Origin: Oceanobacillus sojae
GTDB taxonomy: Bacteria > Bacillota > Bacilli > Bacillales > Amphibacillaceae
Direction of reading: 5' to 3'
Assembly (NCBI RefSeq): GCF_900162665.1
Contig: NZ_LT727809.1
Coordinates: 517,229-581,228 of the forward strand
Length of the DNA: 64,000 nt
Numbering within the stretch: the first letter of the stretch is position 1; each line of letters opens with the position of its first letter. Under the pieces are notes generated by a model. It ran no database searches, had not been told where the DNA came from, and saw only the letters and a list, made by a program, of their open reading frames with translations. Below are positions 16,429 to 24,530 of the stretch, piece after piece. The position numbers and the translations under genes are program-made.

Positions 16429-16602
16429 ATGGGTCATATTGTTTTAGGAATTTTATTTTTACTAGTTGCACTATTAGCAGTCGTATCCGTGATTCGTCAG
16501 TTAAAATTTAAAAATATACTGGCGCTGTTATTCTCTGCTCTAACTGCCGTTGTCTTTGGATTCTTCTCCATTGCAACCATTATTTCAGAAATTATAGGCT
16601 AA
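16429..16602 (+). CDS. yqgW: Small membrane protein, DUF2759 (YqgW-like)
   Basis: A 57-codon gene: MGHIVLGILFLLVALLAV, then VIRQLKFKN, then a second hydrophobic helix ending IATIISEIIG. The two-helix pattern with a short basic loop is that of DUF2759 proteins such as YqgW, whose gene is beside yqgX in B. subtilis. AAAAGGAGGAAA precedes the ATG, and a strong terminator follows immediately. A possible promoter (TCGACA, 17 bases, TAAAAT at 16315-16343) lies upstream. Function unknown. Confidence 0.8.
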   Translation: MGHIVLGILFLLVALLAVVSVIRQLKFKNILALLFSALTAVVFGFFSIATIISEIIG

Positions 16603-16607
16603 AAACA

Positions 16608-16651
16608 AAAGGATTCTTTCTATTTTACTGAAAATAGAAAGAATCTTTTTT
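16608..16651. terminator. Strong terminator after yqgW
   Basis: A 19-bp stem with a single G-U pair (16608-16626 with 16631-16649), a 4-base loop and flanking A and T tracts. It may also serve the minus-strand yqhH-yqhG unit. Confidence 0.85.
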
Positions 16652-16706
16652 AAAGACCAAGTAATTTTCTTATTTTCTCTTTCGATTAGAATGGTCTGCA
16701 CTTCCC

Positions 16707-17492
16707 TTAGTCCATCATTGCTTTTGTTAAATAAAATATCCCCCCGTTAATAACTTGAAAAATAACCTTTGGTTTAAACCGCTTTTCCAGTGCCTCTAAC
16801 TCTTCTAAATATTTGGGGTGGTCAAGTTCGTTCTCGTAAAAATGCTTTAATGTCGCTTTATCTGTTTCCAGTTGTTTTATAGACTCGGCAGCCCAGGAAT
16901 TATCCTGTTTTTGTACGTGCTGCAGCAGGAGATTCTGAATACGGATAAAACCGCTTTTGGGATTTATCATCGGCGACAGCGTATAGCAATAATCGGATAT
17001 TGATCTTTCGAGCGCTATTTTCTCCAAAGAATCCATCATATTTAAAGCCATATGCCCATGAAGCAGCTGCAGACCGACAGAAAACACCTCATCCTTATGC
17101 CGGGCTCCCTGGTAACTGATTTTTATATTAATCACAAGCCAGGGATACAGCGGTGTGTTTTCTGATGCTTGAACCTTTTCAAACAATCTGGTATAACGCT
17201 CCTTTTCTATGAGCTTATTCATAATTTGATGAAGTCTGGGACTGCCGAAGTGAATCCATTCTCCGGGCTCATTTGTTTTTTCTTTGTCTGTAATCAGACG
17301 AAGCTTCTGAGGTTCTCCTTCCCGGCCCATTTTTTTAATATAATGCCAATAAAAAGGGCGGTTCATTAATTCTCTGTCCATCTCTTCGTTCAGCTGAATG
17401 AGGATTTGCCCCTCATTCTTAGAAAGTATTGTACACTGCTTTGTTTCAAAGTAGTTGATGAGAAAATCTGATAAATCAATTTGCTGTTCCAT
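16707..17492 (-). CDS. yqhG: YqhG family protein
   Basis: The ATG at 17492 (MEQQIDLSDFLINYF) follows GAGGAG and gives 261 residues; a longer frame from 17540 has no site. It is a soluble protein of the YqhG family, found almost only next to the YqhH helicase in Bacilli. It overlaps yqhH by 17 bases, so the two are coupled. No catalytic motif is recognised. The paired occurrence suggests a partner for the helicase, which is inference. Confidence 0.85.
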   Translation of the reverse strand: MEQQIDLSDFLINYFETKQCTILSKNEGQILIQLNEEMDRELMNRPFYWHYIKKMGREGEPQKLRLITDKEKTNEPGEWIHFGSPRLHQIMNKLIEKERYTRLFEKVQASENTPLYPWLVINIKISYQGARHKDEVFSVGLQLLHGHMALNMMDSLEKIALERSISDYCYTLSPMINPKSGFIRIQNLLLQHVQKQDNSWAAESIKQLETDKATLKHFYENELDHPKYLEELEALEKRFKPKVIFQVINGGIFYLTKAMMD

Positions 17493-19143
17493 CTTTATAT
17501 TGCTCCTCATTATTCTGAATTTCGAAATTTGCCTGCTCAATCACGGATGTCAGGTTATCGAGCTTAATACGTACTTCTCCGGCTGAAGTGGATTCCTGAT
17601 AGATGGATTCTATTTCCTTCTCCATACTATCTACTTTTAACTCTGCTAAAATGGCATCTAAATTACCGATAACATTCTCAAACAAATGTATTTTTTCGTA
17701 AAGCATGGAGAGCACATGCTCTTCAATGGTTTGCTTTGTAACAATATTATAAATATGCACATCCGATTCCTGGCCAAAACGGTGAATACGGCCAATCCGC
17801 TGCTCCAGCCGCATTGGATTCCAGGGTAAATCATAGTTAATCAGATGATGGCAAAATTGCAGGTTAATTCCTTCACCGCCAGCTTCTGTAGCAATAAGCA
17901 CCTGCGCATGGTCTTTAAATAATTGCTTCATCCAATCTTTTTTTCCTCTTTTAAAGCCTCCACGGAAAGGAACGGATGAGATGCCATGCTGCTGAAGATA
18001 CCATTGCAGATAATATTGCGTGGCTCGATATTCTGTAAAAACAATAACTTTTTCTCCATTCAGCAATTTGATTTGTTCCACCAGCTTCTCCGCTTTTGGA
18101 TGCTGATCCAGCTGCTCAATATTTTCTATCACTTCCTGGATAGCTGTTTGATTTTCATCAGCTCCCAATTTTACCAGGGAAGTAAAACAAGCTTCTCTCG
18201 AGGAACAGAATTCACGTAAATAGGTGATTTTAGCGAATGCTGCCATTCCAAAGGATAGCTCCATTAACTGCTGATAAACCTTCTCATAGTTTTCTGGAAG
18301 GGAGGTCCAAATGGTTTGTATTTTTCTTTTTGAATTGTTCAAGCTTGTATCTTTTCTTGTATTACGGACCATTACCTGCTGAACGAGTTTCTTCAGGTAA
18401 GGATCCTGCTCCATTTTTTTGCGGTCCTTTCCGTATTTCTCCGTGAAGGTTTTATAATTCCCTAAATGTCCCGGCTTTAAGAGACTGACAAGGTTAAATA
18501 ATTCTAATAGTTTATTCTGAACAGGAGTAGCAGTTAATAAAAGACAATACTTTTTCTTTAATTCATGGACAAATTGATAGTTTTTCGTCTGTTCATTTTT
18601 TAATTTATGTGCTTCATCTACCAGAATAAAATCATAATCCAGGTTTAAAATGGCTTCCCGATGCGGGGAACGTTTTGCTGAATCAATAGAGGAAATGACA
18701 ATTGGATTGTCCTCCCAGCTGTAATTTTTCCGGTAGGCAATGGCCGGAATCAGGAATTTATCATTTAATTCTTTTTCCCATTGATTAACGAGAGAAGCAG
18801 GAACAAGAATTAATGCTTTTTTTACTAAGCCTCTCACCATATACTCTTTTAGAATCAGACCTGCTTCAATGGTTTTTCCGAGTCCTACTTCATCTGCTAA
18901 AATAGCACGCCCATGCATGGACTCCAGCACCTGCTCGGCTGTTTGCAGCTGGTGATCCAGAATATCCAGATGAGGTAAATATTCCAGTGCCTGTAAACCT
19001 TTGAATGATGGTCTCTTTGTTACATTTACAGCCTGGTATGCCATACGGAAAAGCTCCCAATTGGTTAAATCGTTTTCATCACGAAAAGCTGATTCTAAGT
19101 CGTCTATAAATTGATTATCTTGCCGAATTTGGATAGAATCCAT
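17476..19143 (-). CDS. yqhH: SNF2-type DEAH helicase/ATPase
   Basis: A 555-residue superfamily 2 ATPase of the SNF2/RapA type. Motif I is ADEVGLGKTIEAGL (about 82-95) and motif II is VDEAHKLKN (about 175). SAT-like LLLTATPVQN and motif VI RIGRIHRFGQ (about 448) follow. The C-terminus is a coiled region. Such proteins translocate on double-stranded DNA or remodel complexes such as stalled RNA polymerase; the substrate is not known for YqhH. It diverges from the gcv riboswitch and is followed by its coupled partner yqhG. Confidence 0.92.
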   Translation of the reverse strand: MDSIQIRQDNQFIDDLESAFRDENDLTNWELFRMAYQAVNVTKRPSFKGLQALEYLPHLDILDHQLQTAEQVLESMHGRAILADEVGLGKTIEAGLILKEYMVRGLVKKALILVPASLVNQWEKELNDKFLIPAIAYRKNYSWEDNPIVISSIDSAKRSPHREAILNLDYDFILVDEAHKLKNEQTKNYQFVHELKKKYCLLLTATPVQNKLLELFNLVSLLKPGHLGNYKTFTEKYGKDRKKMEQDPYLKKLVQQVMVRNTRKDTSLNNSKRKIQTIWTSLPENYEKVYQQLMELSFGMAAFAKITYLREFCSSREACFTSLVKLGADENQTAIQEVIENIEQLDQHPKAEKLVEQIKLLNGEKVIVFTEYRATQYYLQWYLQQHGISSVPFRGGFKRGKKDWMKQLFKDHAQVLIATEAGGEGINLQFCHHLINYDLPWNPMRLEQRIGRIHRFGQESDVHIYNIVTKQTIEEHVLSMLYEKIHLFENVIGNLDAILAELKVDSMEKEIESIYQESTSAGEVRIKLDNLTSVIEQANFEIQNNEEQYKDGTAN

Positions 19144-19287
19144 ATATTTGATTCACTCCCTCTTAATAAAATATGGTTCTTTCAATTACTTTTTTGAAGA
19201 GATATGATATACTTTGGTCAAATAGATTTTCCTGCTAACATATACATAGTATAACCAACATCAATATATTAAATCAGCGGATGAACA

Positions 19288-19600
19288 CAAGGGGAGAGCT
19301 TACAGTTGATGTAACGCCGAAGGAGCAAGTTAAGAGCGAATCTCTCAGGCAAAAAGACTCTTGTAGGACGCAACTCTGGAGAGTGTTTATAAGTAACGGA
19401 GGAGATATTTTCTCTGAAAGCTTATTAACCACCCACGAAGCAAGTATTCACATTTTACCAGTCTGTAAAAGCACATTGTTATCCTGTTTCGATAAGCATG
19501 GGTAAGGTAAGTAAGCTAATGCAGACGGTCTGATTCGTTTATTGCAAAATGAATTTTTTGTAAATGTGAATATGCAACTTTCTGGTTTGAGGACAGAGAC
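19288..19600 (+). ncRNA. Tandem glycine riboswitch (gcvT leader)
   Basis: Aptamer 1 (about 19288-19386) is canonical: ggggagag, then cgccgaaggagcaag, gaatctctcaggcaaaa and aactctggagag. Aptamer 2 (about 19387-19600) keeps the ends accacc and aactttctggtttgaggacagag, but is divergent (ctttctgg for the usual ctttcagg). Its P3 arm is greatly enlarged: an 11-bp stem (19445-19455 with 19562-19572) encloses about 105 bases with a second, 8-bp bulged stem (19457-19465 with 19522-19529). Glycine binding in this class turns the downstream gcv genes on by preventing termination. A 74-codon frame inside is spurious. The rest of 19144-19287 is the divergent promoter region. Confidence 0.93.
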
Positions 19601-19626
19601 TTCTTTTAGGAGGGGTCTCTATTTTT
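19595..19626 (+). terminator. Riboswitch expression-platform terminator
   Basis: agagac / gtctct (19595-19600 with 19615-19620), extended by weaker pairs and followed by TATTTTT. It shares the 3' end of aptamer 2, so aptamer folding and this hairpin compete. Confidence 0.75.
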
Positions 19627-19690
19627 ATGCAAAAAATGTATCTTTCGTTTCATCAGCACTTTAATCAACTTTAAAAAAGGAGAGAATCAG

Positions 19691-20794
19691 ATGAGTGAAT
19701 TAAAGCGTACTCCAATCTTCCCGGCTTATGAAAAAGTTGCCAAAACGATTGATTTTGGCGGATGGGATCTGCCGGTTCAATTTTCAGGTATAAAAGAGGA
19801 GCATGAAACTGTCCGAACAAAAGCCGGTCTGTTTGATGTATCCCATATGGGAGAAATTTTAGTAAGCGGCCCGGAAAGTGCTCACTTTTTACAGACTGCG
19901 CTATCAAACGATATTACCAAGCTTGTCCCAAACAAAGCGCAATATACGATGATGTGCTATGAGGATGGCGGGACAGTAGATGATTTAATTGTTTATATGC
20001 TTGCTGAAAATGAATACCTGCTTGTTGTAAATGCCGCAAACACAGAGAAAGATTTTGAATGGTTACTGAAACAAAATAATTCCACCCCGGGTGTTACTTT
20101 GGATAATATTTCGGAAAATTATGCACAATTAGCTTTGCAGGGACCAAAAGCAGAGCAGATTTTACAGAAGGTTGTAAAAGAATCGCTGAGTGACATATCC
20201 TTTTTCCGATTTAAAAAAGGTGTTGCTATTGAAGGGATAGCTGGAGAAGCTTTAATCTCCAGAACTGGCTATACAGGTGAGGATGGCTTTGAAATATATC
20301 TTGATTCGCGAAATGGCAAAGATTTGTGGAATCTTCTCCTTGAAAAAGGAAAAGAGGAAGGAATCGAACCCATCGGATTAGGGGCACGGGACACGCTGCG
20401 ATTTGAAGCAGGCCTTGCTTTATATGGTCAGGAATTAGCAGCTGATATTTCACCTTTAGAAGCGGGATTAGGATTTGCTGTTAAGCTGAACAAAGAAGCA
20501 GAATTTACTGGTAAAGAAGCTCTGAAAAAACAAGCAGAGACCGGGCTGGAGAGAAAGCTTGCGGGGATCGAAATGATTGATAAAGGTATCCCGCGGCATG
20601 GCTATTCTGTATATCAGGATGATACAGAAATTGGTTTTATTACTTCAGGTACACAATCACCGACTTTGAATAAAAATCTCGGCCTGGCATTGATTCATTC
20701 TGAATTTGCAGAGATTGGAACGGAGCTGGAGGTTCAGGTGAGGAAGCGCCGTTTAAAAGCAAAGGTTGTTAAAACACCATTTTACCGCAGATAA
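19691..20794 (+). CDS. gcvT: Glycine cleavage system T protein (aminomethyltransferase)
   Basis: A 367-residue THF-dependent aminomethyltransferase. It takes the aminomethyl group from lipoylated H protein and makes 5,10-methylene-THF and ammonia. Visible family features are the N-terminal FDVSHMGE motif (about 49-56), the folate-site region [14 protein letters not shown] (about 193-206), [14 protein letters not shown] and the C-terminal barrel domain. AAAAAAGGAGAG precedes the ATG. First gene of the gcvT-gcvPA-gcvPB operon behind the glycine riboswitch. The H protein gene (gcvH) is not in the window, as in B. subtilis. Confidence 0.96.
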   Translation: MSELKRTPIFPAYEKVAKTIDFGGWDLPVQFSGIKEEHETVRTKAGLFDVSHMGEILVSGPESAHFLQTALSNDITKLVPNKAQYTMMCYEDGGTVDDLIVYMLAENEYLLVVNAANTEKDFEWLLKQNNSTPGVTLDNISENYAQLALQGPKAEQILQKVVKESLSDISFFRFKKGVAIEGIAGEALISRTGYTGEDGFEIYLDSRNGKDLWNLLLEKGKEEGIEPIGLGARDTLRFEAGLALYGQELAADISPLEAGLGFAVKLNKEAEFTGKEALKKQAETGLERKLAGIEMIDKGIPRHGYSVYQDDTEIGFITSGTQSPTLNKNLGLALIHSEFAEIGTELEVQVRKRRLKAKVVKTPFYRR

Positions 20795-20829
20795 TCGTTT
20801 GCCAGTGCAATAAATAAGGGGGAAAAAAG

Positions 20830-22179
20830 ATGGAGTTCCGTTATTTACCGATGACAAGTGAAGATAAACAAGAAATGATGAAAGCGATAGGGATCAAGGA
20901 TACGGATGAGCTGTTTGCTGATATTCCAGCGGGCGTCCGTCTACAAAAAGAGCTGGATTTAAAGCAGCCCATGAATGAATATGCGTTAACGAAAGAACTG
21001 ACAGCGATGGCAAATAAAAATATCTCCACCAAGGAAGTTGTATCGTTTCTTGGAGCCGGTGTATATGATCATTATATTCCGTCCATTGTCGATCATGTTA
21101 TTTCTAAACCTGAATTCTACACAGCATATACACCATACCAGCCAGAGATCTCTCAGGGAGAATTGCAGGCTATCTTCGAGTTTCAGACAATGATTTCCGA
21201 GCTGACAGGTTTACCGGTTGCAAATTCCTCTATGTATGACGGGGGAACGGCTTTAGCAGAGGCTGTTAATTTAAGTGCAGCCCAGACGAAGAAAAAGAAG
21301 GTATTGGTTTCAGATGCTGTGCATCCCGAATATCAGCAGGTTATTCAAACATATGCCAAAGGACAGGAAATTGAAATTATCCCGATAAAATTAAATAACG
21401 GAAAAACAGATCTCATACATTTAGAGGAACAGCTTGATGATGAGATAGCAGGTGTTGTTGTTCAATATCCCAACTTTTTGGGGCAAATTGAGCCGATGGA
21501 TGCGATTCAAAAGCTGTTAGAAAACCAGAAGAAGACGATGCTGATTGTTTCCAGTAATCCGCTTGCTTTAGGGTATCTGACTCCTCCTGGAGAATTTGGA
21601 GCAGATATTGTAACCGGCGATACACAGGTGTTTGGTATCCCGGCACAATTCGGCGGACCGCATTGCGGCTACTTTGCAACTACAAAGAAATTAATGCGGA
21701 AGGTTCCCGGACGTTTAGTCGGTCAGACAAAAGATGAAAATGATGTAAGAGGCTATGTGCTGACCCTGCAGGCGCGGGAACAGCATATCCGCCGTGATAA
21801 AGCAACATCAAATATATGCTCCAATCAAGCGCTGAATGCTTTAGCGAGTTCTGTTGCAATGAGTTCTATCGGTAAGCACGGGATACGGAAAATGGCTGAA
21901 ATGAACATGCAGAAGGCCCGTTATGCGAAAAAGAAATTTGCAGCAAACGGTATATCTGTTGTTTACGAAGGTTCTTTCTTCAATGAATTTGTGATTCAGC
22001 TGAATCAGGATATTACAAAATTGAATGCTGCTTTGCTTGAAAAGGGTATTCTTGGCGGATTCGATTTAGGGAAGATTGACCCGGCATATCAAGGTCAGAT
22101 GCTCGTGGCTGTGACAGAAATTCGTACAAAACAAGAAATTGATCAACTTGTGAAAGAATTGGGGGATATGCATGTCTGA
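20830..22179 (+). CDS. gcvPA: Glycine dehydrogenase (decarboxylating) subunit 1
   Basis: A 449-residue N-terminal half of the split P protein. It forms a complex with GcvPB to decarboxylate glycine using PLP. Features include [33 protein letters not shown] and [10 protein letters not shown], all typical of GcvPA. This subunit has no PLP lysine. It starts 35 bases after gcvT with AAGGGGGAAAAAAG upstream, and its end overlaps gcvPB by 8 bases. Confidence 0.96.
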   Translation: MEFRYLPMTSEDKQEMMKAIGIKDTDELFADIPAGVRLQKELDLKQPMNEYALTKELTAMANKNISTKEVVSFLGAGVYDHYIPSIVDHVISKPEFYTAYTPYQPEISQGELQAIFEFQTMISELTGLPVANSSMYDGGTALAEAVNLSAAQTKKKKVLVSDAVHPEYQQVIQTYAKGQEIEIIPIKLNNGKTDLIHLEEQLDDEIAGVVVQYPNFLGQIEPMDAIQKLLENQKKTMLIVSSNPLALGYLTPPGEFGADIVTGDTQVFGIPAQFGGPHCGYFATTKKLMRKVPGRLVGQTKDENDVRGYVLTLQAREQHIRRDKATSNICSNQALNALASSVAMSSIGKHGIRKMAEMNMQKARYAKKKFAANGISVVYEGSFFNEFVIQLNQDITKLNAALLEKGILGGFDLGKIDPAYQGQMLVAVTEIRTKQEIDQLVKELGDMHV

Positions 22180-23632
22180 TAAGAATTTTCCACTATTATT
22201 TGAACGCAGTAAAGAAGGAAGAACAAGCTACAGTTTGCCGGAGTTAGAAACGGAATCTTTTGATCTGGAAGCGGAGTTAGGGGATGTTTATATCCGTAAT
22301 GAACCGCCAAAGCTTCCGGAGGTAAGTGAATTAGATATTATCCGTCATTATACCGGACTTGCATCCCGCAATTATGGTGTGGATTCCGGCTTCTATCCGC
22401 TGGGATCGTGTACGATGAAGTATAATCCAAAAATCAATGAAGATATTGCACGCCTGGAAGGGTTCAGTCATATTCATCCATATCAGGACCCGGGCACGGC
22501 GCAGGGTGCTTTAGAAATGCTTTACGATTTACAGGAATCTTTAAAAGAAATTACAGGCATGCATGAGGTTTCTCTGCAGTCAGCTGCCGGCGCACAGGGA
22601 GAATGGACAGCGTTAATGATGATCCGGGCGTTTCATGAAGCAAATGGAGACCATCACCGGACGAAAGTAATTGTGCCGGACTCGGCCCATGGAACAAATC
22701 CGGCATCCGCAGCAGTGGCTGGATTTGAAGCTGTGACAGTTAAATCAAATGAAGAGGGCCTCGTGGATCTCGATGATTTGCGGCGTGTTGTCGGGGAAGA
22801 TACAGCTGCATTAATGCTTACCAATCCTAATACATTAGGTTTATTTGAAAAAGATATCTTAGAGATGGCGTCCATTGTTCATGAAGCCGGTGGAAAGCTC
22901 TATTATGACGGGGCCAATTTAAATGCAATTATGGGCTATGTAAGACCTGGAGATATGGGATTTGATGCGGTTCATTTAAATCTTCATAAAACATTTACAG
23001 GACCACATGGCGGCGGAGGACCGGGTTCAGGACCTGTTGGGGTCAGTGAGGAGCTTGCCGCTTATCTGCCAAAACCATTGATTATTAAAGACAACGACAC
23101 TTTCAGCTTGGATTATGACATACCAAAATCCATTGGCCGTGTCAAACCGTTCTATGGGAATTTCGGTATTAACTTACGTGCGTATACGTATATTCGGACG
23201 ATGGGCGCAGAAGGCCTGAAAAAAGTCAGTGAATATGCTGTATTAAATGCGAATTATATGATGCGCAAACTGGAAAAAGCATTTCAAATGCCGTATCCGC
23301 AGCATTGTAAGCATGAATTTGTACTATCAGGGAGTATTCAGAAAAAACTGGGTGTCCGGACATTAGATATGGCAAAAAGACTGTTAGATTTTGATTTTCA
23401 TCCGCCGACAATTTATTTCCCGCTAAATGTGGAAGAGGGAATGATGATCGAACCTACTGAAACAGAGTCTAAAGAAACATTGGATTCCTTTATTGATACC
23501 ATGATTCATATTGCAAAGGAAGTAGAGGAAAATCCGGAAATTGTGCAAGAAGCTCCACACAACACGATTGTAAAACGGATGGATGAAGCGACAGCTGCCC
23601 GTAAACCGGTGCTGCGATATGAAGAAGAATAA
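22172..23632 (+). CDS. gcvPB: Glycine dehydrogenase (decarboxylating) subunit 2
   Basis: A 486-residue PLP-carrying half of the split P protein. The Schiff-base lysine is K273 in [32 protein letters not shown] near residue 76 and [11 protein letters not shown] are also diagnostic. Its ATG lies inside gcvPA, so the two subunits are coupled for equal synthesis. A strong terminator ends the operon. Confidence 0.96.
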   Translation: MSDKNFPLLFERSKEGRTSYSLPELETESFDLEAELGDVYIRNEPPKLPEVSELDIIRHYTGLASRNYGVDSGFYPLGSCTMKYNPKINEDIARLEGFSHIHPYQDPGTAQGALEMLYDLQESLKEITGMHEVSLQSAAGAQGEWTALMMIRAFHEANGDHHRTKVIVPDSAHGTNPASAAVAGFEAVTVKSNEEGLVDLDDLRRVVGEDTAALMLTNPNTLGLFEKDILEMASIVHEAGGKLYYDGANLNAIMGYVRPGDMGFDAVHLNLHKTFTGPHGGGGPGSGPVGVSEELAAYLPKPLIIKDNDTFSLDYDIPKSIGRVKPFYGNFGINLRAYTYIRTMGAEGLKKVSEYAVLNANYMMRKLEKAFQMPYPQHCKHEFVLSGSIQKKLGVRTLDMAKRLLDFDFHPPTIYFPLNVEEGMMIEPTETESKETLDSFIDTMIHIAKEVEENPEIVQEAPHNTIVKRMDEATAARKPVLRYEEE

Positions 23633-23674
23633 AGCTGGAGCTGCTGTCTGCTGAAAAGGTAAATATTCAATAAT

Positions 23675-23710
23675 AAAAGCTGATTCAGATATGTTCTGAA
23701 TCAGCTTTTA
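23675..23710 (+). terminator. Terminator of the gcv operon
   Basis: A perfect 14-bp stem (aaaagctgattcag / ctgaatcagctttt) with a 7-base loop. Confidence 0.88.
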
Positions 23711-23823
23711 ACGTTATATACAATTGGACCGAACTTGAAGCCGGGCTTCTTGATAGTTTTAGTTTTCTGTAAATAGTCGGCTGCGTGTAAACAATTTTAT
23801 CATTTTTGGGGCAGCAAAAAAGA

Positions 23824-24198
23824 TTATTTTTTCGTTTTAATCTTCCCGGTCCATTTTTTAAATCCGCCCTTCAGCTGATAAATTTCTTTAAATCCTTTTT
23901 TATGCAGCAGCTGCGCAGCTCTGGCGGAACGGCTGCTATTTTGACAATACAGGTATACAGGCTTGTCCTTGCGCATTTCCACAAGTCTCTGCTTCATCTG
24001 GGTTACCGGAATATTACGCGCTCCCAGGATGTGGCCTCTTTCGAACTCCTGCGGTTCACGAACATCGATTAACTGTGCTTTACGATATCCTTCCCGAAAC
24101 TGGTCTTCTGTCAGTACATTTAGATAAGTGCGTTGTCTATAAAAGCGAAAAATAGAAATCGCAAGCAGAACAACTAAAGCAATAAGTAAAAATGTCAT
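23824..24198 (-). CDS. yqhL: Membrane-anchored rhodanese-like protein
   Basis: A 124-residue protein with an N-terminal membrane segment (about 2-20) and a single rhodanese domain. Its active-site loop YLYCQNSSRSARAA has the catalytic Cys85; LIDVREPQEFERGHI is the usual domain start. Rhodaneses carry sulfane sulfur on that cysteine; the acceptor is unknown here. B. subtilis yqhL is also directly downstream of gcvPB on the opposite strand. There lipM follows; here a ribonucleotide reductase gene does. Confidence 0.9.
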   Translation of the reverse strand: MTFLLIALVVLLAISIFRFYRQRTYLNVLTEDQFREGYRKAQLIDVREPQEFERGHILGARNIPVTQMKQRLVEMRKDKPVYLYCQNSSRSARAAQLLHKKGFKEIYQLKGGFKKWTGKIKTKK

Positions 24199-24419
24199 TT
24201 TGTTTCCCCCGTCTATCTTTATATTCTACATATTCATTATATGGGCAGCCATTTTATTTTTCAAAGTTTTTATTTATGAAACATCCATTTATTATAAAAA
24301 AATAGCCGACTTCCAAATTACGGAAACCATTTTTAATAAAGGAGAGGTTTCCTTATCCATTTAAAGGGAATAAAAAAATAACCAGTCTTATAATGAAAAG
24401 TACTTGCTATTCTGATAAT

Positions 24420-24467
24420 TAACTGTATATTGTGTCTGAATCATGAAATTAATACTATATATTGTGC
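24420..24467 (+). promoter_or_regulatory. Two NrdR boxes over a candidate nrdJ promoter
   Basis: Boxes at 24420-24435 (taactgtatattgtgt) and 24452-24467 (atactatatattgtgc) match the NrdR pattern acaCwAtATaTwGtgt at 13 and 14 of 16 positions. They are 32 bp apart, about three helical turns, the usual arrangement for cooperative NrdR binding. TTGTGT (24430) and TACTAT (24453), 17 bases apart, make a promoter covered by the boxes. The rest of 24199-24530 shows a 7-bp inverted repeat (24322-24352) and no B12 riboswitch. Confidence 0.7.
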
Positions 24468-24530
24468 TTTGAGCAGTGAGTGTGATAAAATAATAATTAA
24501 TTAATCGTAAGTTGACAAGGAGCGATAACA

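Noticed and set aside
19281-19505. 74-codon plus-strand frame
   Set aside because: It lies wholly inside the glycine riboswitch and has no ribosome binding site.
24199-24530. Cobalamin riboswitch before nrdJ
   Set aside because: Expected for a B12-dependent enzyme, but no B12 box or large fold was seen; NrdR boxes explain the region better.
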